A stretch of 64,000 nt of DNA from Sinotaia quadrata (GCA_028829895.1 CM054178.1:91951558-92015557), one strand, 5' to 3'. Shown: positions 47,513-57,662, counted from the first letter of the stretch. Program-made: numbers and translations. Notes: generated by a model from the letters alone, not told the origin.

Positions 47513-47850
47513 CCCAACATTTAATTCAGTTTATCTTCAACTCTTCTAGTCTTTACATTTTGAGCACAACTTCCATTCTCTTAGCCTACACAGGTCTCTA
47601 TGAATTCTACTCTGCTACCTAACACTCATTTGAGTGTTTCTTCTATTTTTCCAGCCCTACAAATTTTAAGTGTTTTCCACCCTCCTAGCCCACACCCTTT
47701 GCAAGCTGCGCAGTTAAAATAAAGGAAGTTTCATACTATCTCCCTGTGTATCTCAGGAGTCTTAGCCAGCATACTGGTGTATGCATTAACAAACAATAGT
47801 AATCTGTCTTTCAAACCATAAATCATTGAATCTTGTGTTTCTTCCTTATG
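47513..47850. other. Decayed array edge and unique sequence
   Basis: CTAGCCCACAC and TTAGCC words continue the previous array in degenerate form to about 47690. It is then unique, with no gene. Confidence 0.5.
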
Positions 47851-47851
47851 T

Positions 47852-48058
47852 TTAGGCAACAGTTGATAGTCGGGGTGCGTACTGTTTCAATAGTTTCTTA
47901 CTCACTGAACTCTTTAGTCCAGAAGTTGGCAGAAAAGACCGATCGTGACTCTTTACTTTCATCATTGCTTCTAACATTTCAACAACTTTATGTTTCGGCC
48001 AGGAAGTAGAATCGGTACTTGTTTGTGAGGAGTTTATTTTATTTTTGTCACAAGTCAG
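47852..48058 (-). CDS. Candidate 3' coding exon, unknown protein
   Basis: Minus strand, open to a TAA at 47852-47854. The last 60 or so codons, outside the adjacent (CA)n, are protein-like: [20 protein letters not shown], then [19 protein letters not shown] and [11 protein letters not shown]. This basic, helix-rich tail is unlike the repeat read-through elsewhere. Possible acceptors are CTCACAAACAAG (about 48025) or CCTGGCCGAAACATAAAG (about 47992); both are weak. No AATAAA is near the stop. The exon's upstream side runs into a microsatellite, and no family was recognised. Confidence 0.3.
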   Translation of the reverse strand: MTCDKNKINSSQTSTDSTSWPKHKVVEMLEAMMKVKSHDRSFLPTSGLKSSVSKKLLKQYAPRLSTVA

Positions 48059-48061
48059 GCG

Positions 48062-48071
48062 TCGACATACA

Positions 48072-48110
<39 letters not shown>

Positions 48111-48130
48111 GCACGCACGCACACACACAA

Positions 48131-48200
<70 letters not shown>
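48062..48200. repeat. (CA)n microsatellite, interrupted
   Basis: CA repeats with CG and AA interruptions. The Cys-Val and His-Thr frames are read-through. Confidence 0.97.
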
Positions 48201-48204
<4 letters not shown>

Positions 48205-48570
48205 CTATAAAGCACATAGAAACAACGAGATAAAGAGAAACAGATCTAGAGACATAAAGAAACATTCACGAATACAAAGACAGGGAAAGACAAACACAAC
48301 TAGACAGTGACAATGAGAGATGAAGTCAAACAAGGAGAGACACAGAAAGACAAAGGGAGAGAAGCAGTTTGATAAGCGAGGTTACTAGTACTATTCAACT
48401 AATTAATCACCCTAAGGCCACCATACGAGAATACCAGGCCTCAGTGTTTCATTAATGAACACTTATTACCCACACAGAGTATTACCGGATTCAAATTTAG
48501 AAAAAAAAATCATGAGTGTAAAATATAATAGAAATTAATAAACAAATTTTTAGTTGGAACATAAAAAATA
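48205..48570. other. Unique sequence, A-rich
   Basis: GAGACA/AAGACA-rich on the plus strand to about 48365. No gene. Confidence 0.5.
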
Positions 48571-48662
48571 GTTGTCGTTTAACAAATAGATACAAAGCCA
48601 GCGCGTGTATAGAGAGCGGCTTCGGCCACCCAACCCACCCACCCGACGGAGGGAGGTTGAGG

Positions 48663-48817
48663 ATGTGCGCCAAAGTGGTGCGACTTGTTTCACCCCCTTT
48701 CGCCAGCCCTCCTGCCCTCCACCTCAGACGCACCGCGAGGCTGAGGGGATCGATCCCCCAGAAGCAGCCCAAGACTGAGAACATCGTGAAGATGAAAGGT
48801 CTATTGCGACTTCTGGG
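48663..48817 (+). CDS. Candidate first coding exon in CpG-rich patch
   Basis: A 250-bp CpG- and GC-rich island (48590-48830) in AT-rich DNA holds an ATG at 48663 (gaggATGt, purine at -3). It opens 51 codons to a strong donor, CTGGG|GTGAGTG, at 48818. The first 30 or so residues lack acidic residues and are rich in Arg, Ser, Pro and Leu (LHLRRTARLRGSIPQKQ). This is the composition of a mitochondrial presequence. A helix-like stretch ENIVKMKGLLRLL follows. Past the donor the frame stops at once, which supports the exon edge. The opposite strand is also open (48497-48895), so composition alone may explain it. No homolog was recognised. Confidence 0.33.
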
Positions 48818-48829
48818 GTGAGTGTGAGC

Positions 48830-49310
48830 GAAACACCACTGATGTATATAGAAATAAATTTTATGGGACCCACTCAAGGCTCGTTCACAGTCCACAAATA
48901 AGTCGATCAGACACTAATTGGCACTACACCCGCTGACATTCCCTTGCCATATTCACAGATGTTGGGTACCTACCTTGTCTCCCCCAACCCTTGTGATGAC
49001 TTCAGTCACCTCTTTGTGTCACACTATGGTGCAGACATGCGTGCTTGCTCTTTTAATGCTGGAGCCAGCATGATGAAAACCACATGGGATTGCACGCGCT
49101 GTTGCAGGAAACATATATGAATATTCTTCCCTGTTCTACACTTTTGTTAAAACTTACACCAGGAGAACTCTTTAGAGATGTGTTGGTCTTTTCATTTTAC
49201 GAGTTTGATAAGGTCTATTTATAGAATCAGTTACTAGGATTATGAACCGCAGTAGTTACGTTATTATGTTAAATTATTAATTACCAGCCTTTGTAACGTT
49301 CAGTATTAAT
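48830..49310. other. Unique sequence, no gene recognised
   Basis: Mixed composition with no ORF, repeat or RNA motif of note. Confidence 0.5.
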
Positions 49311-49319
49311 TGTAATGCT

Positions 49320-50150
49320 GTTCGTTCAATTGTTTTCAGGTATTATTTGTGAAGCTGTTCAATTGTTTTCAGTTATTATTTGTAAAGCTGTTATTATGCC
49401 CATCTATTAATTGTAAGACTTCTAAATTTAATTGTTTCTAGTTGCTGTTTGTAATGCTGTTATTATTAAATACAGTGTATAAGTGTAAGTGTAAGACTTT
49501 TAAGTCAATAGTTAAATGTAGTCCTGTTATGCCGTTTAGTTAATTGTAAGACTTAAGCTCAGCTGTTTGCAACTATTACTTGCTATGCTGTTATTAAGTT
49601 TAGTGGATAATTTTTAAACTATTATTAAGTCCAGTAGATGATTATATTGTAAGACTGCTATTAGGATTAGAAGTTAATTATATTGTAAGACTGCTATTAG
49701 GATTAGAAGTTAATTATATTGTAAGACTGCTATTAGGATTAGAAGTTAATTATATTGTAAGACTGCTATTAGGATTAGAAGTTAATTATATTGTAAGACT
49801 GCTATTAGGATTAGAAGTTAATTATATTGTAAGACTGCTATTAGGATTAGAAGTTAATTATATTGTAAGACTGCTATTAGGTTTAGAAGTTAATTATATT
49901 GTAAGACTGCTATTAGGTTTAGAAGTTAATTATATTGTAAGACTGCTATTAGGTTTAGAAGTTAATTATATTGTAAGACTGCTATTAGGTTTAGAAGTTA
50001 ATTATATTGTAAGACTGTTAGTAAGTCCAGTAGTTAATTATATAGTAAGTTTGTTATTACGACTGTATTTAATTATACTGTGAGACTGTTATTTAGGTAA
50101 GTTAATGATATTATAAGACTTTTATTAAATTCAGCTGTTATATGTGAGAC
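49320..50150. repeat. 36-bp minisatellite with degenerate flanks
   Basis: Core 49640-50030: GTTAATTATATTGTAAGACT and GCTATTAGGATTAGAA, 36 bp, about ten units, with a block switch from aggatt to aggttt at about 49880. Degenerate TTGTAATGCTGTTATTA-type units extend on both sides. Confidence 0.95.
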
Positions 50151-50279
50151 AGCTATTTAGGTCAGTAATTATTTGTCCACACAGGCGTAAAGTTTAAACT
50201 GGAAAAAAATTGAGTACCGATAATCACATGATGACTGTTAGCTAATGATTCTGTAACACCGGCGTCAATCATTCGAATC

Positions 50280-50535
50280 AGACAATAAAATGTGATCTAT
50301 TTACATTCAAGTCAGACAGTCAAATGTGAACTATTAACAGTCAAGTCTTACAGTAAAATGTGAACTATTTACATTCAAGTCAGACAGTCAAATGTGAACT
50401 ATTAACAGTCAAGTCTTACAGTAAAATGTGAACTATTTACATTCAAGTCAGACAGTCAAATGTGAACTATTAACAGTCAAGTCTTACAGTAAAATGTGAA
50501 CTATTTATATTCATGTCAGAGTGTAAAATGTGAAC
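50280..50535. repeat. 68-bp minisatellite, 3.5 units
   Basis: ACATTCAAGTCAGACAGTCA, AATGTGAACTATTAACAGTC and AAGTCTTACAGTAAAATGTG. The unit is itself two related half-units. Confidence 0.95.
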
Positions 50536-50769
50536 TAATAACTGTGCAAATGTTTTTATCCTCTTCTACTGGAAGATAATATCAACTCATCCACACTTTG
50601 AATCGCGGCGGTTAACGTCCTGCAGTTGTTTACCGCTCGTTTGACACTTTCTTAAACGTTCTAACTTGACAGGAAGAGATGGGTCGCCATGAGAGAAATA
50701 TATTTTGTGTAAAAGTATTTTTTTAAAATAAGCACTCGCGTGCACACCAAGTCCCCAATGCCGTGTGAT

Positions 50770-50801
50770 AACTTTGTAACACAACGAAACCCTAGTTATT
50801 G

Positions 50802-50837
<36 letters not shown>

Positions 50838-51070
50838 TAATCATCCATAACTAATTACAAGTGATGACAATCTTAATTTCTGTTATTAATATTTCTCCAG
50901 AAGACACCACTCGTCTCTCTCACTTGACGGATATGCAGGCGCTGTAAACGTTTTTCTCTCTTCCACAACAGTATATAGTAAATGCTTGTCTTTAATAACA
51001 GAATATTGGAAATGTCTTACCAAAGAACATTATATATATTATAATAAATCTTTATTTGTTGTTAATTCCT
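50770..51070 (-). mobile_element. TGTGGCGG-family element, 3' fragment (copy H)
   Basis: Minus strand. It starts TAACACAACGAAACCCTAGT (plus view). An (ATT)n expansion at 50803-50838 sits where other copies have a few AT units. Family sequence AACTAATTACAAGTGATGA and ACTCGTCTCTCTCACTTG follows. It fades after about 51050. Confidence 0.68.
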
Positions 51071-51074
51071 TCTT

Positions 51075-51470
51075 AGGCATGTTAATTGATATATGGTCTG
51101 GAGTAGTCAGTGGGTGGATGGGGGTGTGACGAGTCAGTGATTGGATGAATGTTAGTAAGTTGATAAATTACATTGCTCCTTAAGTAGGAAATTCCACCTG
51201 CAAACAGATAAATTATATGTCGGTAGTACGTTACTTATAGTGGTGTGCGAGTGTGGCGTTCGTGTTGGAAGCAAACCACTGATGAGTGATTATGCTTATT
51301 AAATGATAAAGGAATTAATAATAATAATCATAATAGAGCAGAACGTATTATAACGCCACAGACTGTTTAAATTAAAATTGCAAGAATTACAATGCTCTGT
51401 ACAATGAAAACGCATGATTGCTAGAGACATGTCTGGGACACATTAACACGCAGAGTTAATTCCAATCAAA
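51075..51470. other. Unique AT-rich sequence
   Basis: No supported feature. Confidence 0.5.
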
Positions 51471-51474
51471 CCTA

Positions 51475-51660
51475 ATGAACAGAGGTTTTGGCAATTCACA
51501 ATGAACTTTATTCACACGATCTTATACGTAACCTAATGAACAGAGGTTTTGGCAATTCACAATGAACTTTATTCTCACGATCTTATACGTAACCTAATGA
51601 ACAGAGGTTTTGGCAATTCACAATGAACTTTATTCTCACGATCTTATTCGTAACCGACAG
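51475..51660. repeat. 61-bp minisatellite, 3 units
   Basis: ACCTAATGAACAGAGGTTTT, GGCAATTCACAATGAACTTT and ATTCTCACGATCTTATACGTA. Confidence 0.96.
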
Positions 51661-52034
51661 TAAAGACTCACATTTTTTAGCATAACGCCATTTTTTTCTA
51701 AATAATTTTCCAACACTAGGTATTTTCATGGGGTCTAACCGTTAAATGAATACCTACTCATCGAACCGTGACGTAGGCATAGAGCGACGAACGGGTATGC
51801 TGCTGCGCATCATTATCAGTCTTGGTGGTGTACCCCAAGGTTTTCATGCACTCCTCGGGTACACAGGTCTGGGGTCATTATTATTATAAATATAACTTGA
51901 GTCTTACAGTTTTTTACTTACCCACTAAATAGCAAGCAAGAGGTGTCTCAATTTTTTTTTTACAGTAAAGTTAGTTTCAACAATTATTGATAGAAATGTG
52001 TCCTGTTAGTCGTCGAGTAATTCTTTCGACTTCC
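51661..52034. other. Unique sequence, no gene recognised
   Basis: A GC-richer patch lies at 51765-51875 with no reading frame of note. Confidence 0.45.
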
Positions 52035-52042
52035 TGCTAGAC

Positions 52043-52360
52043 CATGGGTGCACAAACATTTTAGGCCAGGGGGCCAAATTTCCAATTGATAGTGCGTGGA
52101 GGGCTGCAAGTCAGATTCCACATGGATGGCTCAGTAGAAAATAAATAACACAAATAATGAAATAATGTGCTTTCGTTTTTGTCTCACTAACCTAGGTTTA
52201 GTCTTTAGTGAGAAGGGTGAGCCTGAATGTTGTTAACAACTTTGTCAATATTTGGTCCGAGTTTTGTAGTCGCCTTGCAGGCCACTAATAATGGTAACAT
52301 CTTAAAGTCCTCCGGGGGCCGCATAGAGCCCTGTCTCGGGCCGCGGTTTGTACACCCCTG
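52043..52360. mobile_element. hAT-family non-autonomous element (318 bp)
   Basis: The 15-bp inverted termini CATGGGTGCACAAAC (left) and CAGGGGTGTACAAAC (right, reverse complemented) are followed by GGCC-rich subterminal sequence. A perfect 8-bp duplication TGCTAGAC flanks it (52035-52042 and 52361-52368). An 8-bp TSD with CA(G)GGGTG termini is diagnostic of hAT transposons. It holds no transposase; the frame 52227-52421 spans the right end and is incidental. The intact TSD suggests a relatively recent insertion. Confidence 0.9.
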
Positions 52361-52628
52361 TGCTAGACAAATCTATTTCTGTCTGCTTCTTTTGCTATGT
52401 TATTTGCTATTTTGCGTTTGATTTTACCCGAGTGTTCCTAGCTTTATAATGTGAGTGAACTCTTTGCAGACATTGCGATAACACTTGTGTCTGTGGACAG
52501 CCGTAGTAACACCAAGCACGATTTAAAAGAAACTAAAGCACCCCGATAGCTCATTTGTAACTTTCGTGGAACTCAAACTATATTTCATGGAATCCAGTTT
52601 AGCCACATGGCAATTCAGCATATGTGTA

Positions 52629-52631
<3 letters not shown>

Positions 52632-52672
<41 letters not shown>
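52632..52672. repeat. (GT)n microsatellite
   Basis: About 20 GT units. Confidence 0.97.
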
Positions 52673-52675
<3 letters not shown>

Positions 52676-52784
52676 GTGCACATTGTGTTTCTGTGTGTCT
52701 GAATATATCCGTCTGTATGCGTGTGTTATGCATTTACATGTATCTGGATGTTTCCGCCTATGTACATGTATATGTGAGCGTTTC

Positions 52785-53020
52785 TCTGTAATGTATTTGC
52801 GTGTGGGGCATGTCTCTGTTTCTCTGTAATATATTTGCGTGTGGGGCCTGTCTCTGTTTCTCTGTAATATATTTGTGTGTGGGGCATGTCTCTGTTTCTC
52901 TGTAATATATTTGCGTGTGGGGCATGTCTCTGTTTCTCTGTAATATATTTGCGTGTGGGGCATGTCTCTGTTTCTCTGTAATATATTTGCGTGTGGGGCA
53001 TGTCTCTGTTTCTCTGTATG
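52785..53020. repeat. 39-bp minisatellite, 6 units
   Basis: GTTTCTCTGTAATATATTTG and CGTGTGGGGCATGTCTCT. The 39-bp period (13 codons) keeps two minus-strand frames open (52523-53095), giving a 13-residue repeat. This is read-through. Confidence 0.95.
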
Positions 53021-53339
53021 ACTGTGTCTATAAACTTGTGCGCGTGCTTGAGACAAACTATTGAATGGCTTCGTACGCGTCACAACACGAACCATTTCTT
53101 AGGCTTCCAGTAAGGCGATTGATTTGGTCAAATGATTTCAGCTTAATGTCCACGTCCAACATTCACTGATTTCACGTACGATAATGCCAAATTTTACTAA
53201 AGGTTAATTAAAATCAGAGCAATGACGCGTGACGAAATTGTTCCTTGAAACTCGTCTCTGAAGAAGAGAAAAGCACCTGCAGACACCCGTCTACTCACGA
53301 CCATGTCGTTGAACTGCTTCATTGCGTTCTTTCTTTCGA

Positions 53340-53430
53340 ATCAAAGTTCACTTATAGTCTCGCGTCCAGTACACTTGTTGACGTGATCGTAGCGTGTCCA
53401 GTACTTTTGTTGACTTCAGTATAGCGTGTC
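53340..53430. repeat. About 38-bp tandem repeat before inverted arm
   Basis: GCGTGTCCAGTACTTTTGTTGAC occurs in 2.5 copies and ends at the left arm of the inverted duplication. Confidence 0.85.
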
Positions 53431-53583
53431 CAGTACCGCGCGTGTTAACGCCGGAAGGGATGGAGCAGCAAAGTAACCCGGATGTATTGTACGGGGGCTG
53501 TATTGTCAAAACGTTGCGTGAGCCAAATCGCTACAGGATAGGTCGAATTGGGTACGGAAAGTGCAATAGCAAATAATTTACTT
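53431..53583 (+). repeat. Left arm of inverted duplication, ORF-bearing
   Basis: A 153-bp arm, about 94% identical to the reverse complement of 54823-54975. It carries a frame from about 53431 to TAA 53574-53576 (MEQQSNPDVLYGGCIVKTL, then REPNRYRIGRIGYGKCNSK). The eight or so differences from the other arm keep the frame open in both, and at least five fall at third codon positions. Possible duplicated terminal exon: each arm begins just after a CAG. No protein family is recognised. It could equally be part of an unknown foldback element. Confidence 0.6.
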
Positions 53584-53891
53584 GGCTGCAATTTTCTAGT
53601 TGTAATGCGATATTAATATCCGTCTTATTCTTACTTAATTACCTCTCTTGCGTGTGTGGTTATTACATCATTGGTGGTTAAGCTGGGTATAGTTTCTTAT
53701 TTTCATGTTAGATGGGTGTTGTCAAATATTTATAGTGCGCGCGCATTCAGGTGTGTGTGGCGTGCGTGAGTGGATGGGTGGGGCAAAATATTCACTTTTA
53801 GTAACAGTTTTTCGTCGAAAATAGTTCAATTATATTTATGGCTGTAGTTTCTTATTTTCCAGTTTAGAAGTGCTTTGATGCGTGTGCGCGC

Positions 53892-53970
<79 letters not shown>

Positions 53971-54822
53971 CGCGCGTTCGTGTGTTATTCTAAGGTGATA
54001 TCACAAATGGGTGATAGTAATGTAAAAGTAAGGGCTTGAAATAGTACAACCAATATACAGTGCGTACGTCCTAGGTTACAAGCGGACTTCCGCAGTCTTC
54101 CAATGAAAACGTCCAGCTATTTGAACGCTAAGGTTGCACATCTTATATTTTTAAAAAGTCGTTTATGTGACTAGCGACTCTTTATGTAACGGTGCTCTTA
54201 TCTCCAGATACGTCAATACTCTCCCAATCTACGTACATAGAGTAAGCTCCCTCTTCGCACAGCGACCTTAGTTGACTCGGGTGTCTCAGGTAGCAGAGTA
54301 TCGCTTGACGTTTTGATTCGAGTTAACTTTGGGGCGTCACTTCTATACCATCGAGTTAACTTTGGGGCGTCACTTCTATACCACGCATTCGAGAAATAGT
54401 GTCATGCCCTTCAGAGCGATTTACTGCGTTCGATGTACTGAAAATGGAAATAATCAAACATGCAACAGATGTTAGGAACGGGGATGTATTAAAAACAAAC
54501 GTGAAACAAATTCAACCTGTTACAAATCTCAAGGTTTATTATAAAACTCGAATAGAATATCAGGAAACATAATTCAACCTGTTACAAATCTCAAGGTTTA
54601 TTATAAAACTCGAATAGAATACCAGGAAACATAATTCATCCGCACAAATGTATGATTTAAAAAAAAATTAAATAACACATTTTTTAAAACTTAGAAACTC
54701 TACAGTGCAGTGAAATTTGTTGATCTGACAGTCGTCTCCTTGACTGAGTTCAGGCATTTTTCATCAGCCATTCATCAAATCTTTCCCTAACGAGCCTTTT
54801 AAAAAATTGTTCCAAGAAAGAA
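53584..54822. other. Spacer between inverted arms
   Basis: 1.24 kb containing (GT)n at 53892-53958, a 33-bp duplication at 54322-54386 (CGAGTTAACTTTGGGGCGTC) and a 66-bp duplication at 54505-54640 (CAACCTGTTACAAATCTCAA). No gene was recognised. Confidence 0.6.
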
Positions 54823-54975
54823 AAGTAAATTATTTGCTATCGCACTTTCCGTACCCAATTCGACCAATCCTGTAGCGATTTGGCTCACGAAACGTTTTGA
54901 CAATACAGCCCCCATACAATACATCCGGGTTACTTTGCTGCTCCATCCCTCCTGGCGTTAACATGCGCGGCACTG
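54823..54975 (-). repeat. Right arm of inverted duplication, ORF-bearing
   Basis: The reverse complement reproduces the left arm, with its frame intact (PGGMEQQSNPDVLYGGCIVK, then TFREPNRYRIGRIGYGKCDS). On the minus strand it is preceded by GTGTTCAACAG, an acceptor-like end. Substitutions versus the left arm: four synonymous, four replacement (V/M, E/G, L/F, N/D). Confidence 0.6.
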
Positions 54976-54979
54976 TTGA

Positions 54980-55970
54980 ACACATTTCATGAGAGGATAA
55001 AAATAGAATAATGAAATGTTCACATTAAAGCATTAAAAAACAACCCTCACCAAAACAAATCAACATCTAGGCGATGACAACCAGCCTGACAGATATAAAG
55101 ATGTGTATGGACTCTAGACTAGAGGGTTGGGTTACGAAGAAACCTCAAGTGTTTCAGAATTAATCATTAGTAATTTGAAAATACATTGTGTTACCTTAAG
55201 AAGCAATCGTGCAACGTTGTAAGCCTTGTTTGTTTAAGCTTAATACATTATTATTAATCTTAATTATAGATAGTGCAATCAATGACTAATCATAGTCATG
55301 ACATGATGAATAGTGAACATTACTTTTTATTATTTTAATGTTTGAGCAGTGTGGTATGCCGGCCATCGTCCATTAAAGCTAATAGTGCGCCAATCATGGT
55401 TCGAAACTCGATGTAATTATTACCAAACTTTATTTCATTGTTTAACTTTCCCATTCAGCTCCAGAAGTTCACTCAATTATATTACAAAAGGGTTTTCGTT
55501 ATGTTTTAATTTTTTAACGCATATAATGAATATAGTTGTATTTGTATTCATTTGCCATTTCTTTATGAAAGAAAAATAAAGTTGAAACCCGACTTGTAGA
55601 AATGTAATATGGTTTACTTGGCCTCCCAGTTCTTTCAATTTAATCTTGCGTGTCTTCTTGGTTAAGACACATCTAGCCAGCTCTTGCGTGTCTGAGTAAG
55701 ACACATCCAGCCAGTGAGAGAACGGCACACCACGAATTATGATCTTCTATAGACAGCATTCGAAGCGTAACATAAAGGCGTTGTCCTTAAAATGGGGGCC
55801 TGCAAGGAGGGATGGGTGGGACATTAGTAATGTTGGTAACAATGTGCAGAGCTGTAAGTCAGAAATTGTGATGAACGCACTCTCCTTTTCCAATGTTTAT
55901 TCTGTTGATTTCCTTTCTTTTGTGACCATCTAGACTTGTTCGTTTTCACGAAAGAACCAGCCTGTGATAC
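54980..55970. other. Unique AT-rich sequence
   Basis: It contains a 40-bp near-duplication (CTTGCGTGTCT...AAGACACATC, 55645-55715). Frames at 55349-55579, 55477-55728 and 55739-55933 lack splice or start context and are not called. Confidence 0.45.
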
Positions 55971-55997
55971 CACCACATGACTAGAATCACAACAACA

Positions 55998-56211
55998 ACA
56001 AAAATAACACCATCAAAACGTAAACAGTTGAATAAACAAACAATATCAAAACGTAAACAGTTGAATAAACAAACAATATCAAAATGTAAACAGTTGAATA
56101 AACAAACAATATCAAAACGTAAACAGTTGAATAAACAAACAATATCAAAACGTAAACAGTCGAATAAACAAACAATATCAAAACGTAAACAGTCGAATAA
56201 ACAAACACCCA
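55998..56211. repeat. 33-bp minisatellite open on both strands
   Basis: AAACGTAAACAGTTGAATAA and ACAAACAATATCA, 33 bp, seven units. Because 33 is a multiple of 3, both a plus frame (KRKQLNKQTIS repeat) and a minus frame (FVYSTVYVLIL repeat) are stop-free. Probably not coding. Confidence 0.95.
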
Positions 56212-56376
56212 GTGTTTATGATGCGTACTTGCCATCAAAGACAGAGTGTTTCAACAATAATCTTGCAAATATCAGTTATTATTGTTTGAGGGATTTTATT
56301 TGATAAGGCAGCCTAGAATAATATCTTTGCAATCAAGCATAGAAACATTTTGTTTTTAAATTAAAGTTTATAATAT

Positions 56377-56382
56377 TTTATT
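56377..56382 (-). terminator. Poly(A) signal for the 56772-57076 candidate gene
   Basis: AATAAA on the minus strand, 390 bp downstream of the candidate stop codon, with AT-rich sequence beyond. It is consistent with a 3' UTR end. Confidence 0.3.
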
Positions 56383-56771
56383 TTTAAGAATGAACAATAA
56401 CGTTATGGCAAGCCTTCAACAAAATAGCGAGTTACATAATATATCACAGAGATCGGTAGACATTTTCCGTTGTCTGTAAACGAATGAACTATTAAACGCC
56501 AAAAACATTTTGGATGTATATGTCAATGTTTTCATTTTGTGGACGAGAGGGAGGGAAGGCATTGCAAGCATGTGACATTCAACAGGTAGAGTAATACACT
56601 GTAACAAGGTACATGTCCTTCAGAAGCGTGACTCAAGAGAATTTACTTTATCTTCTTTCCAGCTAATGGAGGGTGCAGAGATGTGTAGCTGACATTCGGT
56701 CGATTCTCTGGGGCTCTGTGCAAGACTATAAGAAGATTTTTAGGGTTCTATGAATGACCTTGGGTCTATTC

Positions 56772-56849
56772 TTATGGGGCTACGAATGACCACTGCTGCA
56801 GCGGCTTGGACTTTGTGAATAGATAGGGTCCAACAGAGATTCGACTCAG
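56772..56849 (-). CDS. Candidate terminal exon (C-terminus of unknown protein)
   Basis: Minus strand, 25 codons (LSRISVGPYLFTKSKPL, then QQWSFVAP) to TAA 56772-56774. The preceding AG (TACTACTAAG, 56850-56851) gives phase 0, matching the phase-0 donor of the exon at 56933-57076 across an 83-bp intron that contains (GT)n. The joined frame is continuous and the composition natural. The acceptor lacks a good pyrimidine tract, which is the weak point. An AATAAA lies 390 bp downstream. Confidence 0.33.
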   Translation of the reverse strand: MSRISVGPYLFTKSKPLQQWSFVAP

Positions 56850-56932
56850 CTTAGTAGTACACTCTTCCGACCTTACATTCCCCCCACACACACACACACA
56901 CACAACATCACATATAGAATGCCTTCCTTTAC

Positions 56933-57076
56933 CATTATCACTACTGGGTTCAGACATGACAACACATTCTCATCAAAGGGCATGGCCTGTTCCTGCAACT
57001 TAGTGAGAGTTCCAATCTCTGTCTGCAATATTTTAATTTCGCCACAATCCATGTTTGAATATTTGAAATCGTATAA
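56933..57076 (-). CDS. Candidate internal exon, unknown protein
   Basis: Minus strand. An acceptor GACATGTTTCAG precedes 48 codons in phase 0, ending at a donor ATAATG|GTAAAG (56932). The 144-bp exon is thus symmetric. The product is non-repetitive and protein-like (LYDFKYSNMDCGEIKIL, then QTEIGTLTKLQEQAMPFDEN and VLSCLNPVVIM), with an amphipathic middle. The frame extends upstream to an ATG at 57128-57130, so a two-exon gene of 91 codons is also possible. No family was recognised. Among all ORFs here this one looks most like coding sequence. Confidence 0.4.
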
Positions 57077-57134
57077 CTGAAACATGTCATATACACTATC
57101 AATTAAAAAACAGATGTGTGTACGCTGCATAGAA

Positions 57135-57355
57135 AAATATAGATTAAAAATTTAAAATGCTTCAGTCAAACAGTAGTCACAGGAAAAGGAAAACAACTCT
57201 TACAACAAAAAAGAAAGCAGAAGCAGCAATGGAGAGAAAGCAACAACAAAACAGAAAAAGAAAGCAACTCTAAATACCAAACACCTTAGAGGACCCTAGT
57301 AAGGCCTCACTCAGTGAAGGCCATAACACTAGAAATGAACACCGCTTAAGTTACT
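57135..57355. other. A-rich unique spacer
   Basis: AAAGCAACAACAAAACAGA-rich sequence without a feature. Confidence 0.5.
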
Positions 57356-57357
57356 GA

Positions 57358-57484
57358 AAACAACAGTGACTTTTATAATGCAGTATGTTTCATTCTTTTT
57401 AGAGTGCCCTGCAGTGGTGGAAAGGAACAGTGACTTTTATAATGCAGTATGTTTCATTCTTTCTAGAGTGCCCTGCAGTGGTGT
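57358..57484. repeat. About 64-bp tandem duplication
   Basis: AACAGTGACTTTTATAATGC and AGAGTGCCCTGCAGTGGTG occur twice. Confidence 0.93.
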
Positions 57485-57604
57485 AATTACTAGTTACGAG
57501 GCAATGATTTAGGTATTTCTAGCGGTAGGTGTTTGCATAAGAGCTTGGACTGATTTTTTAGGTCACATGCTTGCTCTCTCGAGAAATTACGTGTCCCTTG
57601 CGGC

Positions 57605-57662
57605 GCCAATCAGATGTGTCACAACCTATTCTATATATGCCTAGCTCGCGAAGTTTATCTCC
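57605..57662 (+). promoter_or_regulatory. CCAAT and TATA core promoter-like site
   Basis: GCGCCAATCAG (about 57603-57613) followed by TATATAT (57632-57638) with GC-rich sequence after it. Spacing fits a Pol II core promoter. The 51-bp insertion begins 31 bp downstream of the TATA start, where transcription would be expected to initiate. Confidence 0.38.

Noticed and set aside
48497..48895. 132-codon minus ORF
   Set aside because: It is antisense to the CpG-rich patch whose plus strand has the better exon signals. Its ends are AT-rich and it has no domain.
52227..52421. 64-codon plus ORF
   Set aside because: It spans the right end of the hAT element and its TSD, so the frame is incidental.
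55349..55933. Three overlapping 64-83-codon ORFs on both strands
   Set aside because: One partly covers a local duplication. None has a start, splice or domain context, although 55477-55728 (minus) is mildly protein-like.
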